Below, piece by piece: positions 43,160-52,726 of a DNA stretch of 64,000 nt. Under the pieces are notes generated by a model. That model was not told the origin of the DNA, made no database searches, and was given only the letters and a program-made list of their open reading frames with translations. Both the position numbers and the translations under genes were made by a program. How positions within the stretch are numbered: position 1 is the first letter of the stretch; each line of letters starts with the position of its first letter. This stretch comes from Rhodospirillales bacterium. GTDB lineage: Bacteria > Pseudomonadota > Alphaproteobacteria > Micavibrionales > Micavibrionaceae. The stretch spans positions 682,001-746,000 of the forward strand of contig JACKJB010000001.1 of assembly GCA_020638155.1 (NCBI GenBank). The letters are read 5' to 3'.

Positions 43160-45435
43160 GACTTTAGCTCCTTCGGTTTTGCGGGTGAAGCGGTATCCCT
43201 GGTTTTGCGCGAGAAGCCGCCGCCTTCACGGTGCCATGCCGCGGCCATAAAGGCGGCAAAGATCCCCAGTCCGAGAAAGCCGGAGAGCAGGGACAGGCGT
43301 TTGGTGTCGGTCAGGATGTCGGCCTGGCTTTGCTTTACGCCAATCCAGCCTTTGCCTTTCATCGGCTGGCCGTCCTGGCGCAGTTCGATATTCGGTGCTG
43401 CCGCGCTCATGCGCTCTATGCTGCCACCGGTGCGGGTTGCCAGCGGTTTCAGCTGTTCAAGTGTTGACAGGGTTCCGTTAAATTCGACTGGTGTGCCGGG
43501 CGCGGCATTCGCGTAGCTGACTTTGTCGTCCTGCTGGATTTTGTAAAAGCCCTGTTCGTTCGCCGGGATGGATGCGCGCCAGAGGCCGGGCTGCTCCTGT
43601 TTTAAGGTCAGGGTTTGGGTTTCTCCCGAGCCTGAGGTTACGCGCACCGTGCTGACACTGTCTTTCAGGGTCTGGCGCTCGACGACGAGTTGGCCGTCTT
43701 CGATGCGGGAGCGCAGGGCTTCTTCTTCCAGACCGTCTTCTTTTAACAGCCAGTGAGCCGTGCGCTGCATCAGTTCGGCATAAGGGCCGCCGCCTTCATA
43801 ACCGCGGGCCCATAGCCAGCTGTTATCCGACAGCAAGGTGGCAACGCGGCCTTCGGCTTTGTGGCTGAGGATCAGAAGTGGTTTGTCGTCCGGACCTTCC
43901 ATGACGACATCGCCTTCGTTTTCGATGATATCGGCATTGATGATCCGGAACCAGCGGCCCCATTCAGGCTGCGCTTCATCCCGCAGACCCCGTGTGACCG
44001 GGTGGCGTTGCCCTACTTCTGTTACTTCCGGAGCGTATGGCTGCTCTGTGATGCTATTGGCTGAACGCAGCGGCAGGCTGGGGGCCAGCATCGTCATGTT
44101 CAGGCCTTGCGCCGTGGTGAATTCGGACCCGGCTACCACCATCATTGCGCCGCCTTTATCGATATATTCCGCGACTTTATGCATGTAATGCGGTGGCATG
44201 ATGTTGAAGTTCTGGTAGCGGTCGAAGATAATCAGGTCAAATTCATCCAGCTTATTTTCAAACAATTCGCGCGTCGGCATGGCGATGACGGCCATTTCCT
44301 TTAGCGGCGTATCGTCATCCTTGGCCGGGGGGCGCAGGATGCTGTAATGCATCAGGTTCACGGCAGGATCGGATTTCAGCAAGTTGCGCCACATGCGCGT
44401 ATCGTTGCCGGGTGATCCTGAGACGAGCAGGATATTCAGGTTTTCGCGGACGCCCTGAACGGTGGTAATGATCCGGTTGTTCTGGTCCGTTAGTTCGCCG
44501 GGCACTTCTTCGGTTTTGATTTCTATGACGTTCGCGCCGCCGTGATTGATAGGCGCTTGCATTTCGATGGACGTATCCGGCGTGACATATTTGCTGATCG
44601 GGCGCTGGCCGTCCACGGTCATGGTGACAAGGATGCGGTCGGCGTCTTCGGACGGGGTGCCATCGTCAACGACACGAAATTTTATTGTCGCGTCTTCTTT
44701 CAGAACGCCATAGGCTGGCGCGCTTTCAAGGACGATACGGCGGTCATGTTCCTGCTCACGTCCGGAGATCAGGACATGGACGGGGGTTTGTTCTGTTGAT
44801 AAAGCGGACAACGTTTTCGGATCGTCATCGATTTGTCCGTCGGTCAGGATGATGACGGCGCCGAGTTCAGAGGATGGGATATGCGCGAGGTTTTTCTGCA
44901 GCGCTTCGTACAGGTTCGTACCGTTTGCGGCCAGCCCGTTTTGCGGGGTGCCGACTTCAATGACGCGGACATCAACCCCTTGCAGGCTGGATAGTTTTTC
45001 GGCCAGCGCAGCCTGCATTTCCGCTGTGGCGGCATCGCGGCCGTCAATGGACTGGCTTGCGCTTTTATCGACGACAATGGCGACTTGTGTCGGCAGGGGC
45101 TGGCGTTCTTCCTGTGTCAGGGTCGGGTTGGCCAGTGCGGTGACAAAGGCGGCGCTGACACCCGCGCGGATCAGGGAGCTGCGGGTTTTTTGCTGTAATC
45201 CCAGCAGGAGCAGCAACGCGGCCACGCCGCCTAATCCGCCCAGAACTTCAGGGGAAACCAGCGGATTAAAATGGACAGGGAAAGATTTGTGTGTCTGCGC
45301 GGTTACGGCTGTCGGTTCAGATGCTTCGTCCGGGGCCGCCGTCATGTCGGCGGCAAAAACAGGCATGGCCTGCGCGAGGCCGACAGCCAAAGCTGCCGCA
45401 GCGAATTTTCCGGCTAAGCGTTTTTGAAATTTCAT
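43156..45435 (-). CDS. von Willebrand factor A-domain membrane protein
   Basis: Protein of 759 residues. Signal/anchor region with an AVFAAD-like cleavage, then a membrane segment (about 62-80, EVLGGLGGVAALLLLLG). A complete vWA domain follows with the MIDAS set: DKSAS, the Thr of GTNLYEAL and the Asp of IILTDGQIDD. It is followed by beta-rich domains, an amidotransferase-like domain (LILLVSGSPG... to the IDKGGAMMVVAGSEF loop) and a C-terminal membrane segment (LSLLSGFLGLGIFAAFMAAA). I chose the Met at 45435 (AGGG upstream). Translationally coupled to the BatA-like gene. Such pairs usually sit with MoxR and DUF58 genes, absent here. Confidence 0.78.
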   Translation of the reverse strand: MKFQKRLAGKFAAAALAVGLAQAMPVFAADMTAAPDEASEPTAVTAQTHKSFPVHFNPLVSPEVLGGLGGVAALLLLLGLQQKTRSSLIRAGVSAAFVTALANPTLTQEERQPLPTQVAIVVDKSASQSIDGRDAATAEMQAALAEKLSSLQGVDVRVIEVGTPQNGLAANGTNLYEALQKNLAHIPSSELGAVIILTDGQIDDDPKTLSALSTEQTPVHVLISGREQEHDRRIVLESAPAYGVLKEDATIKFRVVDDGTPSEDADRILVTMTVDGQRPISKYVTPDTSIEMQAPINHGGANVIEIKTEEVPGELTDQNNRIITTVQGVRENLNILLVSGSPGNDTRMWRNLLKSDPAVNLMHYSILRPPAKDDDTPLKEMAVIAMPTRELFENKLDEFDLIIFDRYQNFNIMPPHYMHKVAEYIDKGGAMMVVAGSEFTTAQGLNMTMLAPSLPLRSANSITEQPYAPEVTEVGQRHPVTRGLRDEAQPEWGRWFRIINADIIENEGDVVMEGPDDKPLLILSHKAEGRVATLLSDNSWLWARGYEGGGPYAELMQRTAHWLLKEDGLEEEALRSRIEDGQLVVERQTLKDSVSTVRVTSGSGETQTLTLKQEQPGLWRASIPANEQGFYKIQQDDKVSYANAAPGTPVEFNGTLSTLEQLKPLATRTGGSIERMSAAAPNIELRQDGQPMKGKGWIGVKQSQADILTDTKRLSLLSGFLGLGIFAAFMAAAWHREGGGFSRKTRDTASPAKPKELKS

Positions 45436-45527
45436 CCCAGACCCTGACATCATAAAATTTTATTGTTGGCATTATGGCTAACAGTCTGAAGGGGCTGTGT
45501 CAATGGTTTTCCTAAGTGTGGTCTTTA

Positions 45528-46871
45528 TTAGATTTTTAGTGTTTTTGGCGGTGGAAAAGCGGGAGCCTGGACGACTTGTAATGTGGTATTTGCCGGGGCC
45601 GCGGTGTGCTGATGCAGGGCTGTTTCGTTTCCTAAGGCAATGGATGCGCCGAGATATGCGCCGTAAGCGCCCAGAGCAACGGCCCCTTGCCAGCGTTTGA
45701 GCGCGCCTTTGCTTGCGAGCAGCGTTGCCGTCAGAATTCCTGCGGAACCTATAAAGGCACCGATATTCATGAGGCCCATCGTGGTCGATGGATTGAAGGC
45801 AGCGGGCACATCAGCGCCGGACAGGCTGAGGACGCCCCCGGCTATCAGGGTATTGGTGATGCTGCAGCCAAGGACATTGGCAACGGCGAAGTCGCCTTGT
45901 TTCTTGCGGATAGCCTTGAGGTTGATTGACAGTTCCGGCAGCGATGTGCCTATGGCCACGATTACAGCCCCGGCAACGGCCTGGCTGACGCCGAAATCGA
46001 TATTCATAGCCGTCAGGTTGAATTTATCTGTGAAGCTGATGGCGCTGCGGACGATCAGGTCGGAGGCCATGACAAGCCCGGCCATCCCGCCGGTAGTTAG
46101 TGCGGCGTTCATCCATTTCGGCATCTTTTCGGCTTTGTCTTCGTGCTCGTCATGATCGTGGTCATGAAACAGGCAGGTGCTGATTTCAGAATCGCCGCAG
46201 CCACCATGGTTGTGATTGTGGTCATGCTCATGATGGTGGTCATGATCGTGGTTGTGCTCTTCTCTGCCTTTCCGGGAAGAAATCTGTTTTTTCAGATAGT
46301 ACCCACCTAAAGCCAGCATCGCGGCCCCGGCCCATGGCGATAACGATCCTAAAATCATCTGGCTGCCGAACATCGCCGTGGTCCCGGCCATGACGAGGGT
46401 GTTGAATTTCCAGCGCGCGTCTTTTGCTTTCTGGATGCCCGCAACGGCGGCGGTAGCCCCGAGGATAAACAGGGTATGCGCCACATTAGAGCCGACGATA
46501 TTGCCAATCCCCAGTTCAATGGCACCCTGCATGGCGGAGCTTAACGATACGGCGACTTCCGGGACGGTGTTCAGGCTGCCGATAATCAGGCCGAGGGTGG
46601 CGGAGGGCAGGTGGAGTTTCTTGCCCATAGCCAACGTATTGGCAACGGCGGTTTCCGCATTTTGTATCAATAACGCGATTGATCCGGCCATTACGGCGGC
46701 GGCACCAAGGGTTGTGGTCAGCAGGGGGGTGGCCAATGCGGTGCTGCCGAGCAGCAGCGAAGTCAGCAGCGCACCGCTTTGCAGCTTGTTTTCACGGGCA
46801 TAATCGGCAACCGTGCGAAAGGCTGTGCGCAGCGAAAAATTCTGTTTGTCGTGGCGGTGTTTCCCTGTCAT
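45528..46871 (-). CDS. CaCA-family cation exchanger with histidine-rich loop
   Basis: Membrane antiporter of 447 residues with about 10-11 transmembrane segments and two alpha-repeats. The second is canonical (AIGTSLPELSINL, residues 306-318; VLGCSITNTLIAG). The first is modified (IIGSLNTVPEVAVSL, 97-111; NIVGSNVAHTLFILG). The loop between the halves (about 203-245) has 14 histidines with Asp, Glu and two Cys, like loops in zinc transporters. This suggests zinc or another heavy metal rather than calcium as substrate or regulator. The last 40 residues are a Pro/Thr-rich tail. Divergent from a small Cys/His membrane protein. Confidence 0.85.
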   Translation of the reverse strand: MTGKHRHDKQNFSLRTAFRTVADYARENKLQSGALLTSLLLGSTALATPLLTTTLGAAAVMAGSIALLIQNAETAVANTLAMGKKLHLPSATLGLIIGSLNTVPEVAVSLSSAMQGAIELGIGNIVGSNVAHTLFILGATAAVAGIQKAKDARWKFNTLVMAGTTAMFGSQMILGSLSPWAGAAMLALGGYYLKKQISSRKGREEHNHDHDHHHEHDHNHNHGGCGDSEISTCLFHDHDHDEHEDKAEKMPKWMNAALTTGGMAGLVMASDLIVRSAISFTDKFNLTAMNIDFGVSQAVAGAVIVAIGTSLPELSINLKAIRKKQGDFAVANVLGCSITNTLIAGGVLSLSGADVPAAFNPSTTMGLMNIGAFIGSAGILTATLLASKGALKRWQGAVALGAYGAYLGASIALGNETALHQHTAAPANTTLQVVQAPAFPPPKTLKI

Positions 46872-46904
46872 GGCGGGACACTAGCTTATTTTTTCATAAT
46901 TTTT

Positions 46905-46919
46905 CAAGCTTTAAGCTTG
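46905..46919. promoter_or_regulatory. 15-bp palindrome in the divergent exchanger promoter region
   Basis: CAAGCTT-T-AAGCTTG is a perfect palindrome about 35 bases upstream of the exchanger start and 72 upstream of the divergent gene. It is a candidate repressor site; it does not match a standard Zur or Fur box. Confidence 0.35.
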
Positions 46920-46990
46920 CCGCTCATCTAATTAGTTGCATTTTTTATGGATGATGGTTAATAATCCTAGGCTTATTGAAAGAGTAAGGT

Positions 46991-47398
46991 ATGAGCTTGG
47001 AACGGGTGCAAAAATCACTGGCTTTGGCCATTCTGGTGTCGGAAACGAGCCACATATTTTGCTGTGTGCTGCCGACTCTGTTTAGCCTTGTCAGCCTGGC
47101 CACGGGGCTTGGGCTGATTGCAGCTATGCCGACGGGACTGGAAGCGCTGCATGAGATTATGCACGAATGGGAAGCCCCGATGATCCTGTTGTCCGGCGCG
47201 ATTATCCTGCTGGGGTGGGGGGCGCATTACCTGTCTGTCAAACTGGACTGCCACAATACGGGCTGTGTTCATGAACCTTGCGGGCCGAAGAAGAAGCAGG
47301 CCGGCAAAATCCTGAAGATCGCCAGCCTGCTTTTCGTCTTTAACGTCAGCATTTATTTATTCTTCCATCACGGGATGGAAGCGCTGATGGCTCACTAA
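46991..47398 (+). CDS. small Cys/His membrane protein, MerC-like
   Basis: Protein of 135 residues with about three to four transmembrane segments. ETSHIFCCVLPTLFSLVS in the first segment carries a Cys-Cys pair. HEIMHEW, and a CHNTGCVHEPCGPKKK loop with four Cys/His, follow. The Cys-Cys in a membrane helix resembles MerC-type metal uptake proteins, but similarity is only in pattern. It is divergent from the His-rich exchanger, which suggests joint metal homeostasis. It ends with a 4-base overlap into the convergent protease gene. Confidence 0.6.
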   Translation: MSLERVQKSLALAILVSETSHIFCCVLPTLFSLVSLATGLGLIAAMPTGLEALHEIMHEWEAPMILLSGAIILLGWGAHYLSVKLDCHNTGCVHEPCGPKKKQAGKILKIASLLFVFNVSIYLFFHHGMEALMAH

Positions 47399-50300
47399 AT
47401 AATATCCGATTGAGACTGATTGTCTTCAAAGCCGCTTGTGCTGCTGAAGACATCACCGCCATACAGGTTTTCACCTGAGCCCCCATTGATGGACTCGTTA
47501 TTGCTTTCTGCGCCGATATTGTCCAGCGTGGCCATGGCGTCATCATTATTCCCCATATCGAGGATATCTTCGGCAGCCATACCGCTGCCTGTCGTGGTGG
47601 TCAGTTTAAAGCTTTGCCATGAGGTGGTATGAACGCCGTCGGAAACCCGGATCCACAGCGTTTCATTGCCTGTGGTGGACCCCCCTACAATATTCAGTTG
47701 TGTGAATTCTGCCGCGGTCAGGACGTGGCCTCTGTTTGAAGCGAAGATCGTACCGTTCAGTTCAAAATATCCCGATGTGCCGGCATGGCCGCTATCCCAG
47801 ATTTCGTAGCTCAGGGTATTGCCATCGGCATCGGCGGCGGTAATTGCCGTTGAGGCTAAAGCTGTTGCTCCCGTATTCAGTGACAAATTATTTGCTGTGA
47901 CGGTTGGCGCAAAATCATTGGTGCCACCGCCGCCACCGCCGCCGCCACCACCACCAGAAGCAGAGGTTGTCAGGGTAAAACTGTCCCATGTGGTGGTATG
48001 CGTACCGTCAGAAACCCTGATCCACAGCGTTTCCGAACCGTTGGCAGAGCCGCCGACAATATTAAGCTGCGCGAACTCCGCTTCAGTCAAAGTGTGTCCC
48101 GTACCGGCGGAGAAGATGCTGCCGTTCAGTTCAAAATGGCCTGTTGTCCCGGCTGTGCCGCTGTCCCAGATTTCGTAGCTCAGGGTATTGCCGTCGGCAT
48201 CGGCTGCGGTAATTGCCGTAGACGCCAGAACGGATTCGCCGGTGCCGAGGGTTAAGTCGTCTGCCGTAATGGTTGGCGCAAAATCATTGGTGCCACCACC
48301 GCCTCCGCCTCCGCCGCCACCGCCACCGCCACCAGAAGCAGACGTTGTCAGGGTAAAGCTGTCCCATGCCGTGGTATGAACGCCATCTTTGACACGGACC
48401 CATAATGTTTCATCGCCAGTGGCAGAGCCGCCGACAATATTAAGCTGCGCGAACTCTGCTTCAGTCAGGGTATGTCCCGTACCGGCGGAGAAGATGCTGC
48501 CGTTCAGTTCAAAATGGCCTGTTGTCCCGGCTGTGCCGCCGTCCCAGATTTCGTAGCTCAGGGTGTTGCCGTCGGCATCGGCGGCGGTAATTGCCGTAGA
48601 CGCCAGAACGGATTCGCCGGTGCCGAGGGTTAAGTCGTCTGCCGTAACGGTTGGTGCAAAATCATTGACGCCGCCACCGCCACCTCCGCCGCCTTCGCCG
48701 GTCGCAACAGTTGTTAATTTGAAGCTGTCCCATGCCGTGGTGTGAACGCCATCCTTGACGCGGACCCACAATGTCTCATTACCTGCGGCGCTGCCGCCGA
48801 CAATATTAAGCTGCGCGAACTCTGCTTCAGTCAGGGTGTGCCCCGTACCGGCGGAGAAGATACTGCCGTTCAGTTCAAAATGGCCTGTTGTCCCGGCTGT
48901 GCCGCCGTCCCAGATTTCATAGCTCAGGGTATTGCCGTCGGCATCGGCTGCTGTAATGATTGTTGATGCAAGAACAGACTCGCCGTTTTCAAGGGTCAGA
49001 TCGCCTGCCGTGACGGTTGGCGCAAAATCATTGGTGCCGCCACCTCCGCCACCGCCGCCGCCCCCTCCGGAACTGGATGACGTCAGTGTGAAGCTTGTCC
49101 AGGCGGTCGTGTGAGTGCCGTCGGATACCCGGATCCAGAGTTTGTCCGTACCGTTGTTGTCGCCGCCGACAATATTGAGCTGGGCGAATTCTGCGGCGGT
49201 CAGGGTGTGTCCGGTCCCGGCCGAAAATTCGGAGCCGTTTAATTCAAAATAGCCGGATGTACCGGTTGCGGTGCCATCCCAGATCTCATAGGTCAGCGGG
49301 TTACCGTCAGCATCACTTGCTGAAATCACTGTAGAGGCCAGCGTCGTTTCTGCAAATCCGAGCGTTAGATTGCTTGCCGTGACTTCCGGAGCAAAATCAT
49401 TGGTGGTTGTGACCGCCGCCTCAAGTTCGGCAAACGTATAAGTGCCGTCGGTGAAAATGAAGTTTTCGATATTCGACAGCATATCCAGCCAGCTTTCGGT
49501 CAGATGTGTAAAGGATACAGTGACGTTATCGATAAAGTTGAAGGCAAAAGCCGAAACGCTGTAGTTATAATTTGCCGTATCGGTGCCGCCTTGTCCGTTG
49601 AGTGTGTCATTCCCGACAGAGCCAAACAGGACGTCATTTCCGTTGCCGCCGAGAATGATGTTATTGGCTTCGTTGCCATAGATGGTATCAGCCCCGGACC
49701 CGCCGACTGCATTTTCAATGACGGTGTCAAAGGCTATGGCGACGTTACCGGTCATGCCGCCGACGTCGCTGAATTCACCGTCGCCAAGCCGGATCGTCTG
49801 GGCGACGCTGTAGCCGGAGAGATCAAGCGTGTCTATACCGCCACCATCCCAAATGGCGATAACCGGGTCGTCGGTTATGGTGAAGTCATATTGATCGCGT
49901 CCGGCCGTGGAGTTGAAGCCGTACGTAGTGCTGCCGCTGCGAATGGAAGTGTTTGCGCCGTAGATCGTCTGGATGGCAAGGATATCGTAAAGTGCCGGTG
50001 TGGAGCCGTATTGCCAGCCGTTTGTGTCTGAGTGGTCTGCGCCTGAGTTGTTGGCGTCAAAATAAGACATGACGGAGTATTGGCGTGTATCATTGGCCCA
50101 TATAGCGTCTGCCGCGTAGTTGGCACTGCCGTTATAATTACCGGAATGCCCCAGGCCAAGTGAGTGGCCGATTTCGTGGATTGCGGTCAAAAGCGCGTAA
50201 TCGCCGATCTGGTTGATGTTGGTCCAGTATGACGGGTTTGTGTCGATCGAGATTGTGTTTGAAACAATATTGCCGCCTGATGTTGTTGATCCAGAATAGG

Positions 50301-50931
50301 CGCTGCCATCATCCCCTTCGACAATCGTGATGTTTGCGCCGCTGCCGACTTCGGTGAAGGTCAGGTCCGCAACATCGGCCCACTGTTCGAAGGACATGCG
50401 GATGCCTTCTTTTTGGGCTGCTGTGAATTCATTTGAAATGGAGTAGGTGACGTTATCCTGGGACCATGAACGGCCGCTGCGGCTCGTGGCTTCCCAGAAA
50501 CCGTTGATAAGGTAATCGGCGAACTGCTCCGGGGTCGCGGTCGGCTTGCCCGCATTATCGCCGCCTGCGCCAGTGCCGGCGCTGACGACATCATCTGTGT
50601 AAGCGCCGCCGTCCGATCCTTCATAGATGGAGGGTTTGCCGCCGGCGCAGGCGCTGCAGCCGCATCCGATTTCTGAAACGGTTTGCGCGCTGTAGGATTG
50701 CGTTTGTGACTGCTGCGCAGCCTGGCTGTAGTCAGCGGTTTCGGCCATGGCAGAATATAAATTATCGCTGCCGTACAGGGTATCGCGGGACAGGCTGTTC
50801 TGGAATGTGTTGGTATCTTCTTCTTCGGGTAGCGGCGTATATGAGTCTACGCCGCCGGAAAATCCTGCGCCCGTTATCGTTAAATCACTGGTGTTTATAG
50901 ACTCTGCCACTGAACCCCCATCTTTACCCAT
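47395..50931 (-). CDS. serralysin-like secreted metalloprotease with RTX and five tandem modules
   Basis: Protein of 1178 residues. The N-terminus has no ordinary signal peptide and includes GCGCSACAGGKPS. The M10-type zinc site HEIGHSLGLGHSG lies near 249-261, with the Met-turn YSVMSYF about 25 residues later. RTX calcium-binding repeats (GNEANNIILGGNGNDVLFG) lie at about 411-450. Then five ~110-residue modules, each beginning NDFAP and ending in WxSFxLT, run to about residue 1115 and are joined by Gly runs of 11, 8, 14 and 11. A short acidic tail follows. Expected export is by type I secretion, and use is probably extracellular protein digestion. No T1SS genes are nearby. Confidence 0.88.
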   Translation of the reverse strand: MGKDGGSVAESINTSDLTITGAGFSGGVDSYTPLPEEEDTNTFQNSLSRDTLYGSDNLYSAMAETADYSQAAQQSQTQSYSAQTVSEIGCGCSACAGGKPSIYEGSDGGAYTDDVVSAGTGAGGDNAGKPTATPEQFADYLINGFWEATSRSGRSWSQDNVTYSISNEFTAAQKEGIRMSFEQWADVADLTFTEVGSGANITIVEGDDGSAYSGSTTSGGNIVSNTISIDTNPSYWTNINQIGDYALLTAIHEIGHSLGLGHSGNYNGSANYAADAIWANDTRQYSVMSYFDANNSGADHSDTNGWQYGSTPALYDILAIQTIYGANTSIRSGSTTYGFNSTAGRDQYDFTITDDPVIAIWDGGGIDTLDLSGYSVAQTIRLGDGEFSDVGGMTGNVAIAFDTVIENAVGGSGADTIYGNEANNIILGGNGNDVLFGSVGNDTLNGQGGTDTANYNYSVSAFAFNFIDNVTVSFTHLTESWLDMLSNIENFIFTDGTYTFAELEAAVTTTNDFAPEVTASNLTLGFAETTLASTVISASDADGNPLTYEIWDGTATGTSGYFELNGSEFSAGTGHTLTAAEFAQLNIVGGDNNGTDKLWIRVSDGTHTTAWTSFTLTSSSSGGGGGGGGGGGTNDFAPTVTAGDLTLENGESVLASTIITAADADGNTLSYEIWDGGTAGTTGHFELNGSIFSAGTGHTLTEAEFAQLNIVGGSAAGNETLWVRVKDGVHTTAWDSFKLTTVATGEGGGGGGGGVNDFAPTVTADDLTLGTGESVLASTAITAADADGNTLSYEIWDGGTAGTTGHFELNGSIFSAGTGHTLTEAEFAQLNIVGGSATGDETLWVRVKDGVHTTAWDSFTLTTSASGGGGGGGGGGGGGGTNDFAPTITADDLTLGTGESVLASTAITAADADGNTLSYEIWDSGTAGTTGHFELNGSIFSAGTGHTLTEAEFAQLNIVGGSANGSETLWIRVSDGTHTTTWDSFTLTTSASGGGGGGGGGGGTNDFAPTVTANNLSLNTGATALASTAITAADADGNTLSYEIWDSGHAGTSGYFELNGTIFASNRGHVLTAAEFTQLNIVGGSTTGNETLWIRVSDGVHTTSWQSFKLTTTTGSGMAAEDILDMGNNDDAMATLDNIGAESNNESINGGSGENLYGGDVFSSTSGFEDNQSQSDII
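47600..49405 (-). repeat. five in-frame ~375-bp tandem repeats with polyglycine linkers
   Basis: Repeat units start near 49405, 49030, 48670, 48290 and 47930 (reading the - strand). Modules 2-4 are nearly identical in protein sequence; modules 1 and 5 are more diverged. Linkers are runs of GGN codons giving 11, 8, 14 and 11 glycines. The pattern fits recent unequal exchange or slippage. Confidence 0.88.
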
Positions 50932-50985
50932 TCTTAAAATTATAAGTTATATGGGATTTAAAGGGGCTTAATAAAAGCTACAATT

Positions 50986-52293
50986 TTATGCTTTTCCACT
51001 GTCGTCAAACTGGCGCGGCATCGTTTCCCAGCATTTGTAATAGTCTTTTTGCAGGGTCTTGCTGTCCAGCGCGTATTTGGTCGGGTTCATGATGTAGCGG
51101 CTTTCGAACATGAAGGCCATTGTGCCGTCGATATAGTGCGGCTTGAGTTCGGCTGTGCTTGCTTTTTCAAATACCCCGGCATCCGGGCCGTGGGCGGACA
51201 TGCAGTTATGCAGCGAACAGCCGCCGGGCGCAAAGCCGCCGGTTTCCTTACCGTCATAGACACCGTAGATCAGCCCCATAAACTCACTCATGATATTGCG
51301 GTGGAAGTAGGGCGGGCGGAACGTATCTTCGGCGACCATCCAGCGCGGTGGGAAGATCACGAAATCGATATTCGCCGTGCCTGGCGGGTAGCTGGGTGAG
51401 GTCAGGACCGTGAAGATCGACGGGTCCGGGTGATCGAAGCTGACCGTATTGATCGTATTAAAATGGGCCAGATTATATTTATAAGGTGCGTAATTGCCGT
51501 GCCAGGCGACCACATCGAGCGGCGAGTGGGCAAGCGCCGTCGTCCACAGGCTGCCGCCGAATTTGGCGATCAGTTCATGTTCGCCTTCGCGGTCTTCGTA
51601 AGCAGCCACCGGGTACAGGAAATCGCGCGGATTGGCGAGACCGTTGGCGCCGATCGGGCCGAGATCCGGCAGCATAAAGGGCGCGCCGTAATTTTCGCAG
51701 ACATAGCCGCGCGAGCCGCCGTCCGGCAGGTCTACCGCAAACTTAACGCCGCGGGGAATAACGATTATTTCGCCGGGGCTGGCTTCGAGTATGCCCATTT
51801 CGCTGCGGATATGCAGGATGCCTTGTTGCGGGACGAACAGCATTTCCCCGTCGGCGTTGTAGAAATAGCGTTTGCCAAGGCTCATCGACTGGTTCGCGGC
51901 ATAAAGATGGACGCCTAGGCCGGTCCAGCTATGAGCGTCGCCGCCGCCTGCCATGGTTATCAGACCGTCGATGAAGTCCGTTTCTGTTTTTGGAATGTCA
52001 ACCGGGTCCCAGCGCATCTGGTTCGGTGTGGTGTTCTCGTTAAACGGTGTGCTGCGCAGGGCTTTGTGCTTATACGGTTTGAACGGCTCCTGCCGGATGG
52101 ACGGCATGATACGGTATAGCCAGCTGCGTTTGTTACCGGCGCGCGGGGCGGTGAACGGGGAGCCTGTTAGCTGTTCCGCGTAAAGGCCGTATTTGACTTT
52201 CTGCGGCGCGTTGCGGCCTTCGGGCAGGGCACCGGGCAGGGCTTCTGTGGTAAATTCATTGCCGAACCCGCTATTGTACTGAATATCGCTCAT
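50986..52293 (-). CDS. hmgA: homogentisate 1,2-dioxygenase
   Basis: Fe(II) ring-cleaving dioxygenase of 435 residues in tyrosine/phenylalanine breakdown. The opening YNSGFGNEFTTEALPGALPE, GNKRSWLYRI and SPLDVVAWHGNYAPYKYNL are diagnostic, and so is the iron-binding segment around PPYFHRNIMSEFMGLIYG. GGGAGGA lies upstream of the ATG. No maleylacetoacetate isomerase or fumarylacetoacetase is in the window, so the operon is split. Length is typical. Confidence 0.97.
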   Translation of the reverse strand: MSDIQYNSGFGNEFTTEALPGALPEGRNAPQKVKYGLYAEQLTGSPFTAPRAGNKRSWLYRIMPSIRQEPFKPYKHKALRSTPFNENTTPNQMRWDPVDIPKTETDFIDGLITMAGGGDAHSWTGLGVHLYAANQSMSLGKRYFYNADGEMLFVPQQGILHIRSEMGILEASPGEIIVIPRGVKFAVDLPDGGSRGYVCENYGAPFMLPDLGPIGANGLANPRDFLYPVAAYEDREGEHELIAKFGGSLWTTALAHSPLDVVAWHGNYAPYKYNLAHFNTINTVSFDHPDPSIFTVLTSPSYPPGTANIDFVIFPPRWMVAEDTFRPPYFHRNIMSEFMGLIYGVYDGKETGGFAPGGCSLHNCMSAHGPDAGVFEKASTAELKPHYIDGTMAFMFESRYIMNPTKYALDSKTLQKDYYKCWETMPRQFDDSGKA

Positions 52294-52313
52294 GTGATCC
52301 TCCCGTGTATGAT

Positions 52314-52700
52314 TTAGAAATTATCCGGATTGATGTCAGGGTGATCCGGGTTGCGTTTATGGGCTGTTCTGATGGCCATGTCCATGGCCTTACCCATAAC
52401 CACTCCGGCTGTTTTCATGGCACCCATATTGACAGCAGCAAATGTGGCGGCCAGCCATAAAGGCAAGGTTGCCCCGCCCGAGCCTATACTGGTTAACAAG
52501 ACAGCCGTACTGATTAAAGCACCGCCGCAGGTGTGAACACGCTCACAGGCACGGCCGGCGCGGGTGAAGTTCAGGCGGTTATCGTCAATACTGTCCCAGT
52601 TTTTGCCTTTGGCGTAGTGCTGAAAGGCTTCGCCCAGCGTATAATTTCGCGTTGGGCGGTCTTTTGGGTGTTTGAGAATGTCTGCCAAGTGTTGGTACAT
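52314..52700 (-). CDS. hypothetical protein with hydrophobic segment
   Basis: 128 residues from the Met at 52700 (GGGAGAA upstream). A basic N-terminal half (YTLGEAFQHYAKGKNWDSID) is followed by a hydrophobic stretch (about residues 63-100, ALISTAVLLTSIGSGG then LPLWLAATFAAVNMG) and a polar tail. It lies between hmgA and tdh on the same strand, and the tdh stop lies only 27 bases upstream of its start. No family recognised. Confidence 0.6.
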   Translation of the reverse strand: MYQHLADILKHPKDRPTRNYTLGEAFQHYAKGKNWDSIDDNRLNFTRAGRACERVHTCGGALISTAVLLTSIGSGGATLPLWLAATFAAVNMGAMKTAGVVMGKAMDMAIRTAHKRNPDHPDINPDNF

Positions 52701-52726
52701 ATTGTTTGTTCTCCCTGTATTATTAT

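Noticed and set aside
47930..49400. CRISPR-like array from regularly spaced repeats
   Set aside because: The repeats are in-frame protein modules of ~375 bp with no short repeat-spacer structure.
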